Source of the DNA: CBDBIK01 sp965206145
Lineage (GTDB): Bacteria; Pseudomonadota; Alphaproteobacteria; TMED109
Reading direction: 5' to 3'
Length of the DNA stretch: 64,000 nucleotides
Assembly (NCBI GenBank): GCA_965206145.1
Contig: CBDBIK010000009.1
Location: 434,001-498,000, forward strand
A model generated the notes under the pieces. The model searched no databases, was not told where the DNA came from, and was given only the letters and a program-made list of their open reading frames with translations. Below are positions 1 through 7,925 of this stretch, piece after piece. The position numbers were made by a program, and so were the translations under genes. Every line of letters starts with the position of its first letter. Within the stretch, counting starts at the first letter, position 1.

Positions 1-112
1 CGTTGCGTCGGTAGGGTCGTTGCGGTCGGGAAGTACAGGAACCAGGAGTTCTCCCCCAGTCGGGTTTTTCGCGTGTGATGCACGGGTAGGGGGGTGGAGA
101 GAAAATGAATCG

Positions 113-382
113 ATGTCGATAACCGGTGAGCGCAAGGGTGCCCTCATCAAGGAGTGTGCGCGCAGTGAGGGTGACACCGGATCCCCAGAGGTCCAGGTCG
201 CAATCCTCACAGAGCGCATCAATAATCTGACCGAACACTGCAAGGTGAACCACAAGGATGTGGCTTCACGTCGCGGTTTGGTTGGCATGGTAAGTCGTCG
301 CAGAGGCCTTCTCGACTACCTCAAGTCGAGGAACGAAGCGAAGTATCAGGAAGTAATCGCTCGGCACGGATTGAGGAAATAG
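113..382 (+). CDS. rpsO: 30S ribosomal protein S15
   Basis: S15 binds 16S rRNA early in assembly of the 30S platform. The 89-residue product is the usual S15 length and carries the family signature: a GDTGSPEVQ segment near residue 22, a LTEHCKVNHKDVASRRGL segment in the middle and a basic C-terminus. The start at 113 is chosen because a GGAGAG-type ribosome binding site lies just upstream and because it gives a canonical N-terminus; an in-frame open stretch extends further upstream but has no S15 similarity. The next gene is pnp, the classic rpsO-pnp pair. The 112 bases before it show no gene. Confidence 0.97.
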   Translation: MSITGERKGALIKECARSEGDTGSPEVQVAILTERINNLTEHCKVNHKDVASRRGLVGMVSRRRGLLDYLKSRNEAKYQEVIARHGLRK

Positions 383-579
383 GGGGCATGGAAAACGGGC
401 GGGTGCACAAGCGTGCACTGGCGTCCCGGCTTTCCGATACGCACCTCGACAGGAGTGCCTAGGCACTTTTGCACTAGCAACAAGCGGGCCCAGTTACGGT
501 TCCGCCAAACGACAGCCCCTTCGTGAACGCGAGGACCGATAAGGAAGGTCCAGGCGGGAAGGAGGCAGAGAGGAAAAGG
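383..579. other. rpsO-pnp intergenic region with hairpin
   Basis: No gene is seen here. The self-complementary hexamer GTGCAC occurs at 403-408 and again at 413-418, so the transcript can fold into a short hairpin with a four-base loop shortly after the rpsO stop. In enterobacteria the rpsO-pnp spacer carries a terminator and an RNase III processing site. A similar role here is inference only, because there is no T-run after this hairpin. Confidence 0.4.
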
Positions 580-2973
580 ATGTTTTCCATCCATCGAAGA
601 GAGATCGACTGGGGGGGCCGCCCCCTCGTTATCGAGACCGGGCGAATCGCTCGACAGGCGGACGGGGCGGTGCTGGTCACCTACGGAGAGACTCAAGTTC
701 TGTGCGCCGCGGTTTCCGCCAAAAAGCCACGAGAGGGAGCCGATTTTTTCCCGCTCACTGTTCATTATCAGGAAAAATCCTCTGCCGGCGGCAGGATTCC
801 GGGGGGCTTCTTCAAACGTGAAGGACGTCCAACGGAAAAGGAGGTTCTTACCTCCCGTCTGATCGATAGGCCCATCCGTCCACTATTCCCGGACTGGTTT
901 CGCAACGAGACGCAGGTTGTCTGCACGGTGCTGAGTGCGGATCTGGAGAACGATGCGGACATCCCTGCGATGGTCGGTGCTAGCGCGGCACTGTCCCTTT
1001 CGGGAGTTCCCTTCTTGGGACCCATTGCGGCGGCGCGCGTGGCTTATGTGAACGAGGAGTACGTCCTGAATCCTCGCGCCGAGGAACTTGAGGAAAGCCA
1101 GCTGGATCTAGTCGTTGCAGGAACCCGTGACGGGGTCCTGATGGTGGAATCGGAGGCGCAGGAACTTTCCGAAGAGGTGATGCTGGGAGCGGTGGTCTTT
1201 GGCCACGAGCAGCAGCAGGCAGTTATCGAAGCGATCGTTGGCCTCGCCGAGGAAGCGGCCCGCGATCCTTGGGAAACGCCGTCGATGCCGGACAGCGGTG
1301 CCCTGGATTCGTTCGTAGCCTCAATTGCGACCGATCGCATACGCGATGCGTACGCGAGCCAGGTGAAACAGGAGCGAGTGCAGAAACTTGCTGATCTTCG
1401 GACTGACGTCCTCACCCAGGGAGAGGAACAAGGCCACGATGTCGAAGTACTCGGAAAAGCACTCAAGAGTTTTGAGAAAAACATGGTGCGGAGCTGGATC
1501 CTCGATACAGGAACCCGCATCGATAGACGCGACGGGAAGACGGTCCGTCCCATCGTCTCGGAAACGGGTGTGCTTACTCGGACACATGGCTCGGCACTGT
1601 TCACGCGCGGCGAGACCCAGGCGTTGGTAAACGTCACTCTCGGTACCACGCAGGACGAGCAGGTAGTTGAATCGCTTTCCGGGGTTACGAGGCAGCGTTT
1701 CTTGCTCCATTACAATTTTCCGCCCTACTCGGTAGGGGAGGCGGGTCGCATGATGGGACCGGGACGGCGTGAGATTGGTCACGGCAAACTTGCTTGGCGG
1801 GCGATTCGTCCTCTTCTGCCAAGTGCCGAGGACTTTCCCTACACAATCCGCGTGATCTCCGAGATCACCGAATCGAATGGTTCGTCCTCAATGGCGACCG
1901 TTTGCGGCACCTCGCTTGCCCTGATGGACGCCGGTGTTCCGCTGGCCCGTCCGGTTGCGGGCATCGCCATGGGACTCATCAAGGATGGAGACCGCCACGC
2001 GGTGCTCTCCGACATTCTCGGTGACGAAGACCATCTCGGTGACATGGATTTCAAGGTGGCCGGGACGGGCGAGGGAATCACCTCGCTTCAGATGGACATC
2101 AAAATTACAGGTATCACCAAGGAGATCATGGAGACCGCGCTTGACCAAGCGCGCGACGGACGCGTGCACATCCTTGGTGAGATGGAGGGTGCGCTTGCCG
2201 GAGCTCGCGAAGATCTTAGCGAGCATGCCCCGCGCATCGTCACGATGAAGATCGCTGTTGACCGGATTCGTGAGGTGATTGGGCCGGGCGGCAAGGTCAT
2301 TCGTGAAATTTGCGAGAAATCAGGGGCGTCGGTGGATGTCAGTGATGACGGTACGATCCAGATTGCCTCGAACCGCGCTGAGGCGATCGAGCTCGCGAAG
2401 GATGAGATCAACTCCATTGTGGCTGACCCTGAAGTGGGTCAGATCTACGAGGGTAAAGTGGTCAAGGTCGCGGACTTCGGTGCCTTCGTGAATTTCTTCG
2501 GCAAGCGGGACGGACTGGTCCACATCAGCGAGTTGGCACCCGAACGGGTTCGCATGGTGGAAGATGTCGTCCAGGAGGGTGACAAGGTCAAGGTAAAGTG
2601 CATCGGTCTCGACCAGCGCGGTAAGGTCCGTCTCAGCATGAAGGCTGTGGATCAGGAAACCGGCGAGGATCTCGGTGGCGATCTGCCACCGGATGGCGGT
2701 GGGCGTTTTGAGCGAAGGGGCGATCGGCGCGAGCGGAGTAGTGATCGCCCGCGCGGCGGCCGACGCTTTGACGATGACCGTCGTGGTGGCGGCGGGCGTC
2801 ATTCCGATGACGATCGCCCGCGCGGAGGCCGTCGCTTTGACGATGACCGTCGCGGTGGTGGCGGGCGTCGTTTCGATGACGATCGCCCGCGCGGAGGCCG
2901 TCGCGGTGGCGGTCGGCGTCGTCAGGACGATCAGTACTCCGACGGGCCACCTCGCTCGGCTCCTTGGGACTAG
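580..2973 (+). CDS. pnp: Polyribonucleotide nucleotidyltransferase (PNPase)
   Basis: PNPase degrades RNA 3-prime to 5-prime by phosphorolysis and is part of the degradosome. The order of domains is standard: RNase PH-like domain 1 from the N-terminus (IETGRIARQADGAVLV), the helical linker, a second RNase PH-like domain, a KH domain around residues 559-612 (IGPGGKVIREI) and an S1 domain around 619-690 (VADFGAFVNFFGKRDGLVHI). The start at 580 follows a GGAGGCAGAGG ribosome binding site; an in-frame extension to 523 is less likely. At 797 residues it is longer than many PNPases because of a low-complexity tail of Arg, Gly and Asp repeats after about residue 695. Confidence 0.97.
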   Translation: MFSIHRREIDWGGRPLVIETGRIARQADGAVLVTYGETQVLCAAVSAKKPREGADFFPLTVHYQEKSSAGGRIPGGFFKREGRPTEKEVLTSRLIDRPIRPLFPDWFRNETQVVCTVLSADLENDADIPAMVGASAALSLSGVPFLGPIAAARVAYVNEEYVLNPRAEELEESQLDLVVAGTRDGVLMVESEAQELSEEVMLGAVVFGHEQQQAVIEAIVGLAEEAARDPWETPSMPDSGALDSFVASIATDRIRDAYASQVKQERVQKLADLRTDVLTQGEEQGHDVEVLGKALKSFEKNMVRSWILDTGTRIDRRDGKTVRPIVSETGVLTRTHGSALFTRGETQALVNVTLGTTQDEQVVESLSGVTRQRFLLHYNFPPYSVGEAGRMMGPGRREIGHGKLAWRAIRPLLPSAEDFPYTIRVISEITESNGSSSMATVCGTSLALMDAGVPLARPVAGIAMGLIKDGDRHAVLSDILGDEDHLGDMDFKVAGTGEGITSLQMDIKITGITKEIMETALDQARDGRVHILGEMEGALAGAREDLSEHAPRIVTMKIAVDRIREVIGPGGKVIREICEKSGASVDVSDDGTIQIASNRAEAIELAKDEINSIVADPEVGQIYEGKVVKVADFGAFVNFFGKRDGLVHISELAPERVRMVEDVVQEGDKVKVKCIGLDQRGKVRLSMKAVDQETGEDLGGDLPPDGGGRFERRGDRRERSSDRPRGGRRFDDDRRGGGGRHSDDDRPRGGRRFDDDRRGGGGRRFDDDRPRGGRRGGGRRRQDDQYSDGPPRSAPWD
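2743..2926 (+). repeat. In-frame 69-bp tandem repeat in the pnp tail
   Basis: Two adjacent 69-bp units (2743-2811 and 2812-2880) and a partial third from 2881 encode DRPRGGRRFDDDRRGGGGR-type repeats of 23 residues. The unit boundaries fall exactly 69 bases apart and each begins with GATCGCCCGCGCGG. The repeat alternates basic RGG-like and acidic DDD blocks, a composition typical of disordered RNA-binding tails. Confidence 0.85.
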
Positions 2974-3000
2974 CCGGGATGGTTTTCGGGAACACCTAAC

Positions 3001-4398
3001 GTGAAAGCCCTTAACGCCGTGCGCCTGTCCGGTGCGGAGGTCCTCCCTCTCGTCGAGGGAGGCAAGGGGATCTCCATTACCAATGGGCAGAGTGCCGGTG
3101 CGTGGGCTTTGGCGGGGGGGGTCGGGACGTTCTCTGGAGTCAATGCTGATTCCTACGATGAGAAGAACCAACCCATCCCCCAAGCCTACCGGGGACGAAC
3201 CCGCGCCGAGAGACATGAGGAACTTGTCCGTTACGCCATCGATGGAGGCGTGGCCCAGGCCCGGATCGCACACGAGATGCGCCGCGGCGAAGGACGCCTT
3301 CATGTCAACATTCTCTGGGAGATGGGTGCCGCCCGGCGTGTGCTTGAGGGCATTCTTGAGCGGGCGAGAGGCTTGGTTCATGGCGTTACCTGCGGGGCTG
3401 GCATGCCGTACAAACTTGGCGAGGTGGCTGCACGCTTCGGCGTTCACTATTACCCAATCGTCTCTTCGGCTCGCGCGTTCCGTGTTCTTTTCCGACGCGC
3501 CTACCACCGTTCCAGGGAATGGCTGGGCGGAGTCGTGTACGAGGATCCATGGCTCGCCGGTGGGCACAACGGTCTTTCCAATCAGGAGGATCCAGGTCAT
3601 CCGGAGGCGCCTTATCCACGCGTTGTGGCGCTTCGCAAGGAGTTGTGTGCGGTCGGGCTTGACGAGTGCCCGATCATCGTGGCGGGCGGTGTCTGGTACT
3701 TGCGGGAGTGGGAGGATTGGATCGACAACCCGGAGATTGGTCCCGTGGTTTTCCAGTTCGGGACCCGACCACTTCTGACCGTGGAGAGCCCGATTCCGAA
3801 CCACTGGAAGGAACACCTACTCAAGCTCAAGAAGGATGACATCCTGCTTCACCGATACAGCCCGACAGGGTTCTACTCTTCAGCGGTCAGGAATTCCTTC
3901 CTCCGGGAGCTTGAAGAAAGGAATGACCGGCAGGCGACCTATTCGCCGGCGAGCGAAGGGAAGTTCACCACGCCACTTGAGATTGGAGTACGCAATCGCA
4001 AGGTTTGGATGACGGCTAAGGATGCGACACGGGCGAAGAGGTGGATTGCCGAGGGTTACACCGAGGGACTGCGGACTCCCTCGCAGACCATGATTTTTGT
4101 TACGCCTGACAGGGCCCATAGCATCCGTAAGGACCAGGTGGACTGCATGGGCTGTTTGTCGCAATGCTTGTTTTCGAACTGGGCGGACAACGAGCGGAAT
4201 GGCACCGGGCGTAAGGCAGATCCGCGCAGTTTCTGTATTCAGAAGACTCTGCAGGAGATCGCGCATGGTTCCGACGTGGACGAGCACCTGATGTTCGCCG
4301 GGCACAACGCCTGGCACTTTGCCGAGGACCCTTTCTATGTCGACGGATTTCTCCCGAACGTGAACCAGCTTGTTGAGAGAATCTTGACGGGCGACTGA
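3001..4398 (+). CDS. Nitronate monooxygenase-like flavin oxidoreductase
   Basis: The 465-residue protein looks like a member of the 2-nitropropane dioxygenase/nitronate monooxygenase family, FMN-dependent TIM barrels that include the NAD(P)H-quinone and enoyl reductase relatives. Supporting stretches are GGVGTFSGVNADSYD near the N-terminus, GLVHGVTCGAGMPYKL, HYYPIVSSARAF and IIVAGGVWYLREW. The C-terminal third is longer than in simple nitronate monooxygenases and includes a CMGCLSQC cysteine cluster near residue 385. The GTG at 3001 is the first codon of the open frame and lies 27 bases after pnp, so it is probably co-transcribed. The family is fairly clear; the substrate is unknown. Confidence 0.75.
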   Translation: MKALNAVRLSGAEVLPLVEGGKGISITNGQSAGAWALAGGVGTFSGVNADSYDEKNQPIPQAYRGRTRAERHEELVRYAIDGGVAQARIAHEMRRGEGRLHVNILWEMGAARRVLEGILERARGLVHGVTCGAGMPYKLGEVAARFGVHYYPIVSSARAFRVLFRRAYHRSREWLGGVVYEDPWLAGGHNGLSNQEDPGHPEAPYPRVVALRKELCAVGLDECPIIVAGGVWYLREWEDWIDNPEIGPVVFQFGTRPLLTVESPIPNHWKEHLLKLKKDDILLHRYSPTGFYSSAVRNSFLRELEERNDRQATYSPASEGKFTTPLEIGVRNRKVWMTAKDATRAKRWIAEGYTEGLRTPSQTMIFVTPDRAHSIRKDQVDCMGCLSQCLFSNWADNERNGTGRKADPRSFCIQKTLQEIAHGSDVDEHLMFAGHNAWHFAEDPFYVDGFLPNVNQLVERILTGD

Positions 4399-4867
4399 TC
4401 TCGGACCCAGTGGAACTATGGACGGCTATACGTGCTGTGCCGTGTTCCCTGGTTTTCTCAAGATATGGGGCGGTAAAGCGTTTGGTCCGTGCTGGTGTGT
4501 ATGCAGGACTACGCGCATTCCAACGGCTTCGGGGTTGCTGGCTGGGTTGGACGGAGGGTTATCACCGAGCTTTTTCTGAGAGGTTTGACGACGGCGTTCT
4601 CGTGGAAGGCCACCTGGGCTGTTGGGCCTCCGAGGCCGCCGTTTGGCGGTCAAGACGTGTGTGGGGAACCAACAAGGTTCCCGGCGATGATAGGTCCCAC
4701 CAGGAGTTTCTTTTTGTGGAGATGCCAAAGGATGCGCCTGATCTTGGAAATTTTGGCAGCGATGCTCGCATAAACTCCGGCCTTTCGTCGTCCGGACGCC
4801 TGAGCAGGTGAAACGGCTTGACCCGTTGCGTCGTACGGGTTCACCCTCACTTGGAAGGAGTTTCAGC
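4399..4867. other. 469-bp gap without a supported gene
   Basis: Several overlapping open frames of up to about 130 codons cross this stretch, but none has a convincing start signal or a recognisable protein. The segment presumably holds the promoter of the LysR gene, which has its ribosome binding site (GGAAGGAG) at about 4852-4859. No tRNA, riboswitch or strong terminator was seen. Confidence 0.5.
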
Positions 4868-5854
4868 GTGGCAGTTACAATTAGCCAACTCCGTGCCTTC
4901 TGGGCGGCGGCGAACGCGCGATCGTTCACCAAGGCGAGCAAGCAACTGGGTATCTCCCAGGTCACGATCTCGCAGCACGTAGGCAAGCTTGAGGAGGAAA
5001 CCGGCACCCAGCTTTTTCGGCGTGGCCGTGGCGACATCGCGCTTACTGACGCTGGTTCCTTCCTGATGGACAAGACTTCGCGGATTCTGGGTGAATTCGA
5101 TGAAGCCCTCGCCGGTATTGGTCAATTTGCTTCCGGAGTGAGGGGTGTCCTCTCGGTCGGGCTTTTGAGCTCGGTGGCGAGAAACCTTCTTCCGGATGCT
5201 CTTCAGCGGTTCGGGAAAGATTTCCCGGCGATCGAAATTGATATTCTTGAGGTTTCACCGGCAGAGGTGGTTGATCTTCTGTATGCCCGTCGTCTCTCGG
5301 TTGGCGTGGTGGCTTCCGATTCCATTGCCTCCAGCAGCTTATCTTTCGCCGAGACCGAACTCTTTGCCGATCCCTATGTTTTGGCGGTTCCGAAGAAGAT
5401 TGACCTTTCGAAAGTTTCCGATCCCGAGGCGGATCTCACACCAAGGTCGCGCAAGGTGCTCAACAACACGATCCGCTTCGAGTTCGGAAACCAACACAAG
5501 CGCCGTATCGATGAGTGGTACCAGGGGGTGTTACCGAACGCTCGTGTCGAAGCAACAACCCGCACCTACGAGGTGGCCCTTTCCATGGTTCAGGCTGGCC
5601 TGGGCGTTGCCGTGGTACCCGCACTTACCGCCGAGATAGGTCCCGGTCACGGCTACAAGGTCAACCTCTATCACACTTCACTCCCCAACCGGCGGATGGT
5701 TGCCATCACGCCTGAGCAGTACGCTGGGACCAATCGACACAGGACATTTATCGAGGCACTGGCAAAAGCGGGGCAGGGGATCGAAATGCCCAGGGTTCTC
5801 AACTCTCCTTTCCTTGGCGGCATCAGACCTGCAGGTGGCAAGAAGGCCGCCTGA
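4868..5854 (+). CDS. LysR-family transcriptional regulator
   Basis: The N-terminal 60 residues form the LysR winged helix-turn-helix (TISQLRAFWAAANARSFTKA, then LGISQVTISQHVGKLEEE and the FRRGRGDIALTDAG wing). The remaining part is the two-lobed periplasmic-binding-protein-like effector domain ending in a SMVQAGLGVAVVPA segment typical of the family. The GTG at 4868 is chosen because a GGAAGGAG box precedes it by about 8 bases and the protein then starts with the usual LysR N-terminus, giving 328 residues. Effector and targets are unknown. No divergent gene sits next to it; the next gene downstream on the same strand is pqqA. Confidence 0.92.
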   Translation: MAVTISQLRAFWAAANARSFTKASKQLGISQVTISQHVGKLEEETGTQLFRRGRGDIALTDAGSFLMDKTSRILGEFDEALAGIGQFASGVRGVLSVGLLSSVARNLLPDALQRFGKDFPAIEIDILEVSPAEVVDLLYARRLSVGVVASDSIASSSLSFAETELFADPYVLAVPKKIDLSKVSDPEADLTPRSRKVLNNTIRFEFGNQHKRRIDEWYQGVLPNARVEATTRTYEVALSMVQAGLGVAVVPALTAEIGPGHGYKVNLYHTSLPNRRMVAITPEQYAGTNRHRTFIEALAKAGQGIEMPRVLNSPFLGGIRPAGGKKAA

Positions 5855-5961
5855 CGCACATCCCTGAATAGGCAAAGCTTATGCAACGTATAGATGGATT
5901 TACTTCACCCCTTTTTGCACAATGCGCACCGACGAAAGCCCATGTGGGCAGGAGAAGAACT

Positions 5962-6036
5962 ATGTGGACGAAGCCTTCGATCACTGAGGTCGCTGTTGGC
6001 CTTGAGATCAATTGCTACGCTTGCGCCGAGCTTTAA
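5962..6036 (+). CDS. pqqA: PQQ precursor peptide PqqA
   Basis: This 24-codon frame encodes a peptide starting MWTKP and ending EINCYACAEL. PqqA is the ribosomally made precursor of the redox cofactor pyrroloquinoline quinone: the radical SAM enzyme PqqE crosslinks a Glu and a Tyr in an E-x3-Y motif. Here those are Glu15 and Tyr19. The MWTKP start matches the best-known PqqA sequences, and the INCYACAEL ending resembles, from memory, alphaproteobacterial members. A strong AGGAGAAG site sits about 5 bases before the ATG, and a rho-independent terminator follows. The biosynthesis genes pqqB, C, D and E are not in this window, so the precursor is unlinked or the operon is split. Confidence 0.85.
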   Translation: MWTKPSITEVAVGLEINCYACAEL

Positions 6037-6058
6037 GCACGGTCGCATAAGCGAAAGA

Positions 6059-6094
6059 AACGGGTCGGCCTAACGGTCGGCCCGTTTTCTTTTT
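6059..6094 (+). terminator. Rho-independent terminator after pqqA
   Basis: A 12-base-pair stem (6059-6070 with 6075-6086, arms AACGGGTCGGCC and GGTCGGCCCGTT, two G-T wobbles) with a TAAC loop is followed directly by TTCTTTTT. It ends the pqqA transcript 22 bases after its stop codon and isolates it from rpsP. Confidence 0.9.
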
Positions 6095-6243
6095 GCCCTC
6101 CCAACCCCTGAATGTTTGACTTTCGGGCGGGTCCAGGGTAGGAAACGTCCTCCCTGCCAAGGCGGGGAACGCTGAAAACCGAGGAAGCTAGAGTTTGCGT
6201 CGAGGGGCGCGGGCTGTGGCGTGAGCACATCAATGGTACCCAC

Positions 6244-6762
6244 ATGGCGCTGAAGATTCGGCTCAGTCGGGGGGGGGCGAAGAAGAACCCCCACTACCGC
6301 ATTGTTGTAGCCGATGCACGAAGCCCCCGGGATGGCCGGTTTATTGAACGGGTGGGCACTTATCACCCTTTGCTTACGAAGACGGACGAACGTCGTGTAC
6401 TTCTCAAGGAAGACCGTATCCGGCACTGGCTCGGGCAAGGAGCTCAGCCCACCGACAGGACGCATCGCTTTCTTTCCGATGCCGGCATTCTCGAGCGGAA
6501 GGAACACAGCAACCTTATCAAGGCCAAGCCCAGGAAAAAGGCCCTTGAGCGGATTGCCGCAGAGGAAGAAAAGAAGAAGGCAGTGGGAGAAGCTGCTGCT
6601 GTTGCGGCAAAACCCGTCCAGGAATCCGATTCCGAAGCTGTAGTGGAAATGCCTGAAACCGCGGAACCGGAGACGGTAAAGGAAATAGAGGTAGAAAAGC
6701 CAGGGCTAGCCGAGACCGCAAAGCCTGGGACAGATAAGGAGCCCAGAGCGGAAGACGCCTGA
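6244..6762 (+). CDS. rpsP: 30S ribosomal protein S16
   Basis: The first 80 residues are S16 (MALKIRLSRGGAKKNPHYRI, VADARSPRDGRFIERVGTYHP, DRIRHWLGQGAQPTDR). S16 assists 30S assembly. The remaining 90 residues are a charged Ala/Glu/Lys-rich extension, so at 172 residues the protein is about twice the length of E. coli S16; such extensions are common in alphaproteobacteria. The ATG at 6244 gives the canonical N-terminus, though its ribosome binding site is weak. It heads the long run rpsP to acyl-CoA ligase. Confidence 0.96.
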   Translation: MALKIRLSRGGAKKNPHYRIVVADARSPRDGRFIERVGTYHPLLTKTDERRVLLKEDRIRHWLGQGAQPTDRTHRFLSDAGILERKEHSNLIKAKPRKKALERIAAEEEKKKAVGEAAAVAAKPVQESDSEAVVEMPETAEPETVKEIEVEKPGLAETAKPGTDKEPRAEDA

Positions 6763-6781
6763 GCAGGAAAAAGCCTAGGCC

Positions 6782-7345
6782 ATGGTCCTTCTCGTTCTGG
6801 GTGTAGCCTTCTTTATCGTTCTTCACATCCTGTCTGGTGTCCGGAGGCCTCGGCTCCAGTTTCGTGAACCTCTTGTCGCCTACCTCGGAGAGAGGTCTTA
6901 CAAGGCACTTTTTTCCCTTCTCGTCCTCGCATCGATCGTCCTGATGGTCGTGGGCTGGCGGGAAGCCGGGCCGGTTCCTCTCTATCGTTCTCCTGAATCC
7001 CTTATCGCCGTCGGTGTGGTGCTAGCCTTTCTTGGCATCGTTACACACCTCTGCTCCCTCTATCCTTCTCGTCTTCGTCGTCTTGCCCGCCATCCCCAGT
7101 TTGTCGGCACGATCCTGTGGGCTGTGGGCCATCTCGCAATTAGTGGTGATGCCCGTGCTCTCGTGCTTTTCGGGGGCATTGGCCTGTGGGCTCTTTCGAT
7201 GCTCCGGTTCGGCCGCGAGCACATCAGGCTCTCGGAACCGGTTGCGATGTCACTCGACCTTCTTGGAGCTGCGGTGGCGATTCTCGTCGCGGTCGGCGTC
7301 GCATGGTTGCACGCTCTTATCGCCGGAGGCCTCCTTTCTTTCTGA
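6782..7345 (+). CDS. NnrU-like membrane protein
   Basis: A 187-residue integral membrane protein with about six hydrophobic segments, a PLYRSP segment between helices 2 and 3, and a RHPQFVGTILWAVGHL motif. This motif resembles NnrU and the related isoprenylcysteine methyltransferase-like membrane family. NnrU was first noted beside denitrification genes; its biochemical role is poorly defined. It starts 19 bases after rpsP and precedes rimM by 34 bases, so it sits inside the ribosomal rpsP-rimM-trmD-rplS operon, where no gene is normally present. Family assignment is reasonably sure, function is not. Confidence 0.8.
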   Translation: MVLLVLGVAFFIVLHILSGVRRPRLQFREPLVAYLGERSYKALFSLLVLASIVLMVVGWREAGPVPLYRSPESLIAVGVVLAFLGIVTHLCSLYPSRLRRLARHPQFVGTILWAVGHLAISGDARALVLFGGIGLWALSMLRFGREHIRLSEPVAMSLDLLGAAVAILVAVGVAWLHALIAGGLLSF

Positions 7346-7379
7346 ATGGCCTTGCTCTCGAAAGGACAGGTGCTCCTAC

Positions 7380-7925
7380 ATGAATGATGGCAGCCAGGAT
7401 ACTGGGACAGGCAACGATACGGTCATTATCGGGAAGGTGACCAGGCCACACGGAATCAGAGGCGCCGTCCGTGTCCGCCCCTTTGGTGATCCGTCCTCTC
7501 TCGAATCCTGCGGCCCGCTGTTGCTTCCGGACGGCCGCCAGGTTCAGGTTAGGGTGCTGTCGGTCTCGAAGGGAACTGCGCTGTGCGCCATTGAGGGAAT
7601 CGCGGATCGGAATGCGGCTGAGGAGATCGTCAATGCGGAACTCGCCGTTTCGCGCTCGGCGTTGCCGAATCTGGACGAGGAGGAATTCTATCACGCGGAC
7701 TTAGTGGGACTTTCCGTCTGCGACACGATAGGTGTGGAGTGGGGATGTGTGGTTGCTGTCCATAATTTTGGAGCGGGCGACGTTATTGACGTGCAGCCTT
7801 CGGAGGGAGGAACGTCGGTGATGATCCCTTTCACTCGGGAATCCGTCCTCAAGGTGGATCTCGATGGGCGCGTCGCGGTGGCTGATCCTTCATGGGTCAT
7901 CGACGGTAAGGAGAAGCTAAAATGA
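7380..7925 (+). CDS. rimM: 16S rRNA processing protein RimM
   Basis: RimM helps 30S head assembly and binds S19. The 181-residue product has the N-terminal RimM barrel (VIIGKVTRPHGIRGAVRVRPF) and the C-terminal PRC-barrel segment (EEEFYHADLVGLSV, then VMIPFTRESVLKVDL). The ATG at 7380 is chosen because it gives the canonical start; the open frame extends upstream through the preceding gene in a different frame. The stop overlaps the trmD start by four bases (ATGA). Confidence 0.96.
   Translation: MNDGSQDTGTGNDTVIIGKVTRPHGIRGAVRVRPFGDPSSLESCGPLLLPDGRQVQVRVLSVSKGTALCAIEGIADRNAAEEIVNAELAVSRSALPNLDEEEFYHADLVGLSVCDTIGVEWGCVVAVHNFGAGDVIDVQPSEGGTSVMIPFTRESVLKVDLDGRVAVADPSWVIDGKEKLK

Noticed and set aside
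2743..2926. Regular repeats that could be mistaken for a CRISPR or VNTR locus
   Set aside because: The repeats are in frame, contiguous, lack spacers and encode the PNPase tail.
2320..3816. 498-codon open frame on the minus strand opposite pnp and the flavoenzyme gene
   Set aside because: It is antisense to two well-supported genes, is low-complexity where it faces the repeat tail, and resembles no protein. GC-rich codon bias commonly leaves such frames open.
4410..4811. 133-codon plus-strand frame and overlapping frames in the gap before the LysR gene
   Set aside because: No recognisable domain, no clear ribosome binding site, and several competing frames of similar length.
6059..6094. Possible riboswitch or leader of rpsP
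   Set aside because: The structure is a simple GC-rich hairpin with a T-run 23 bases after the pqqA stop and is best read as the pqqA terminator.
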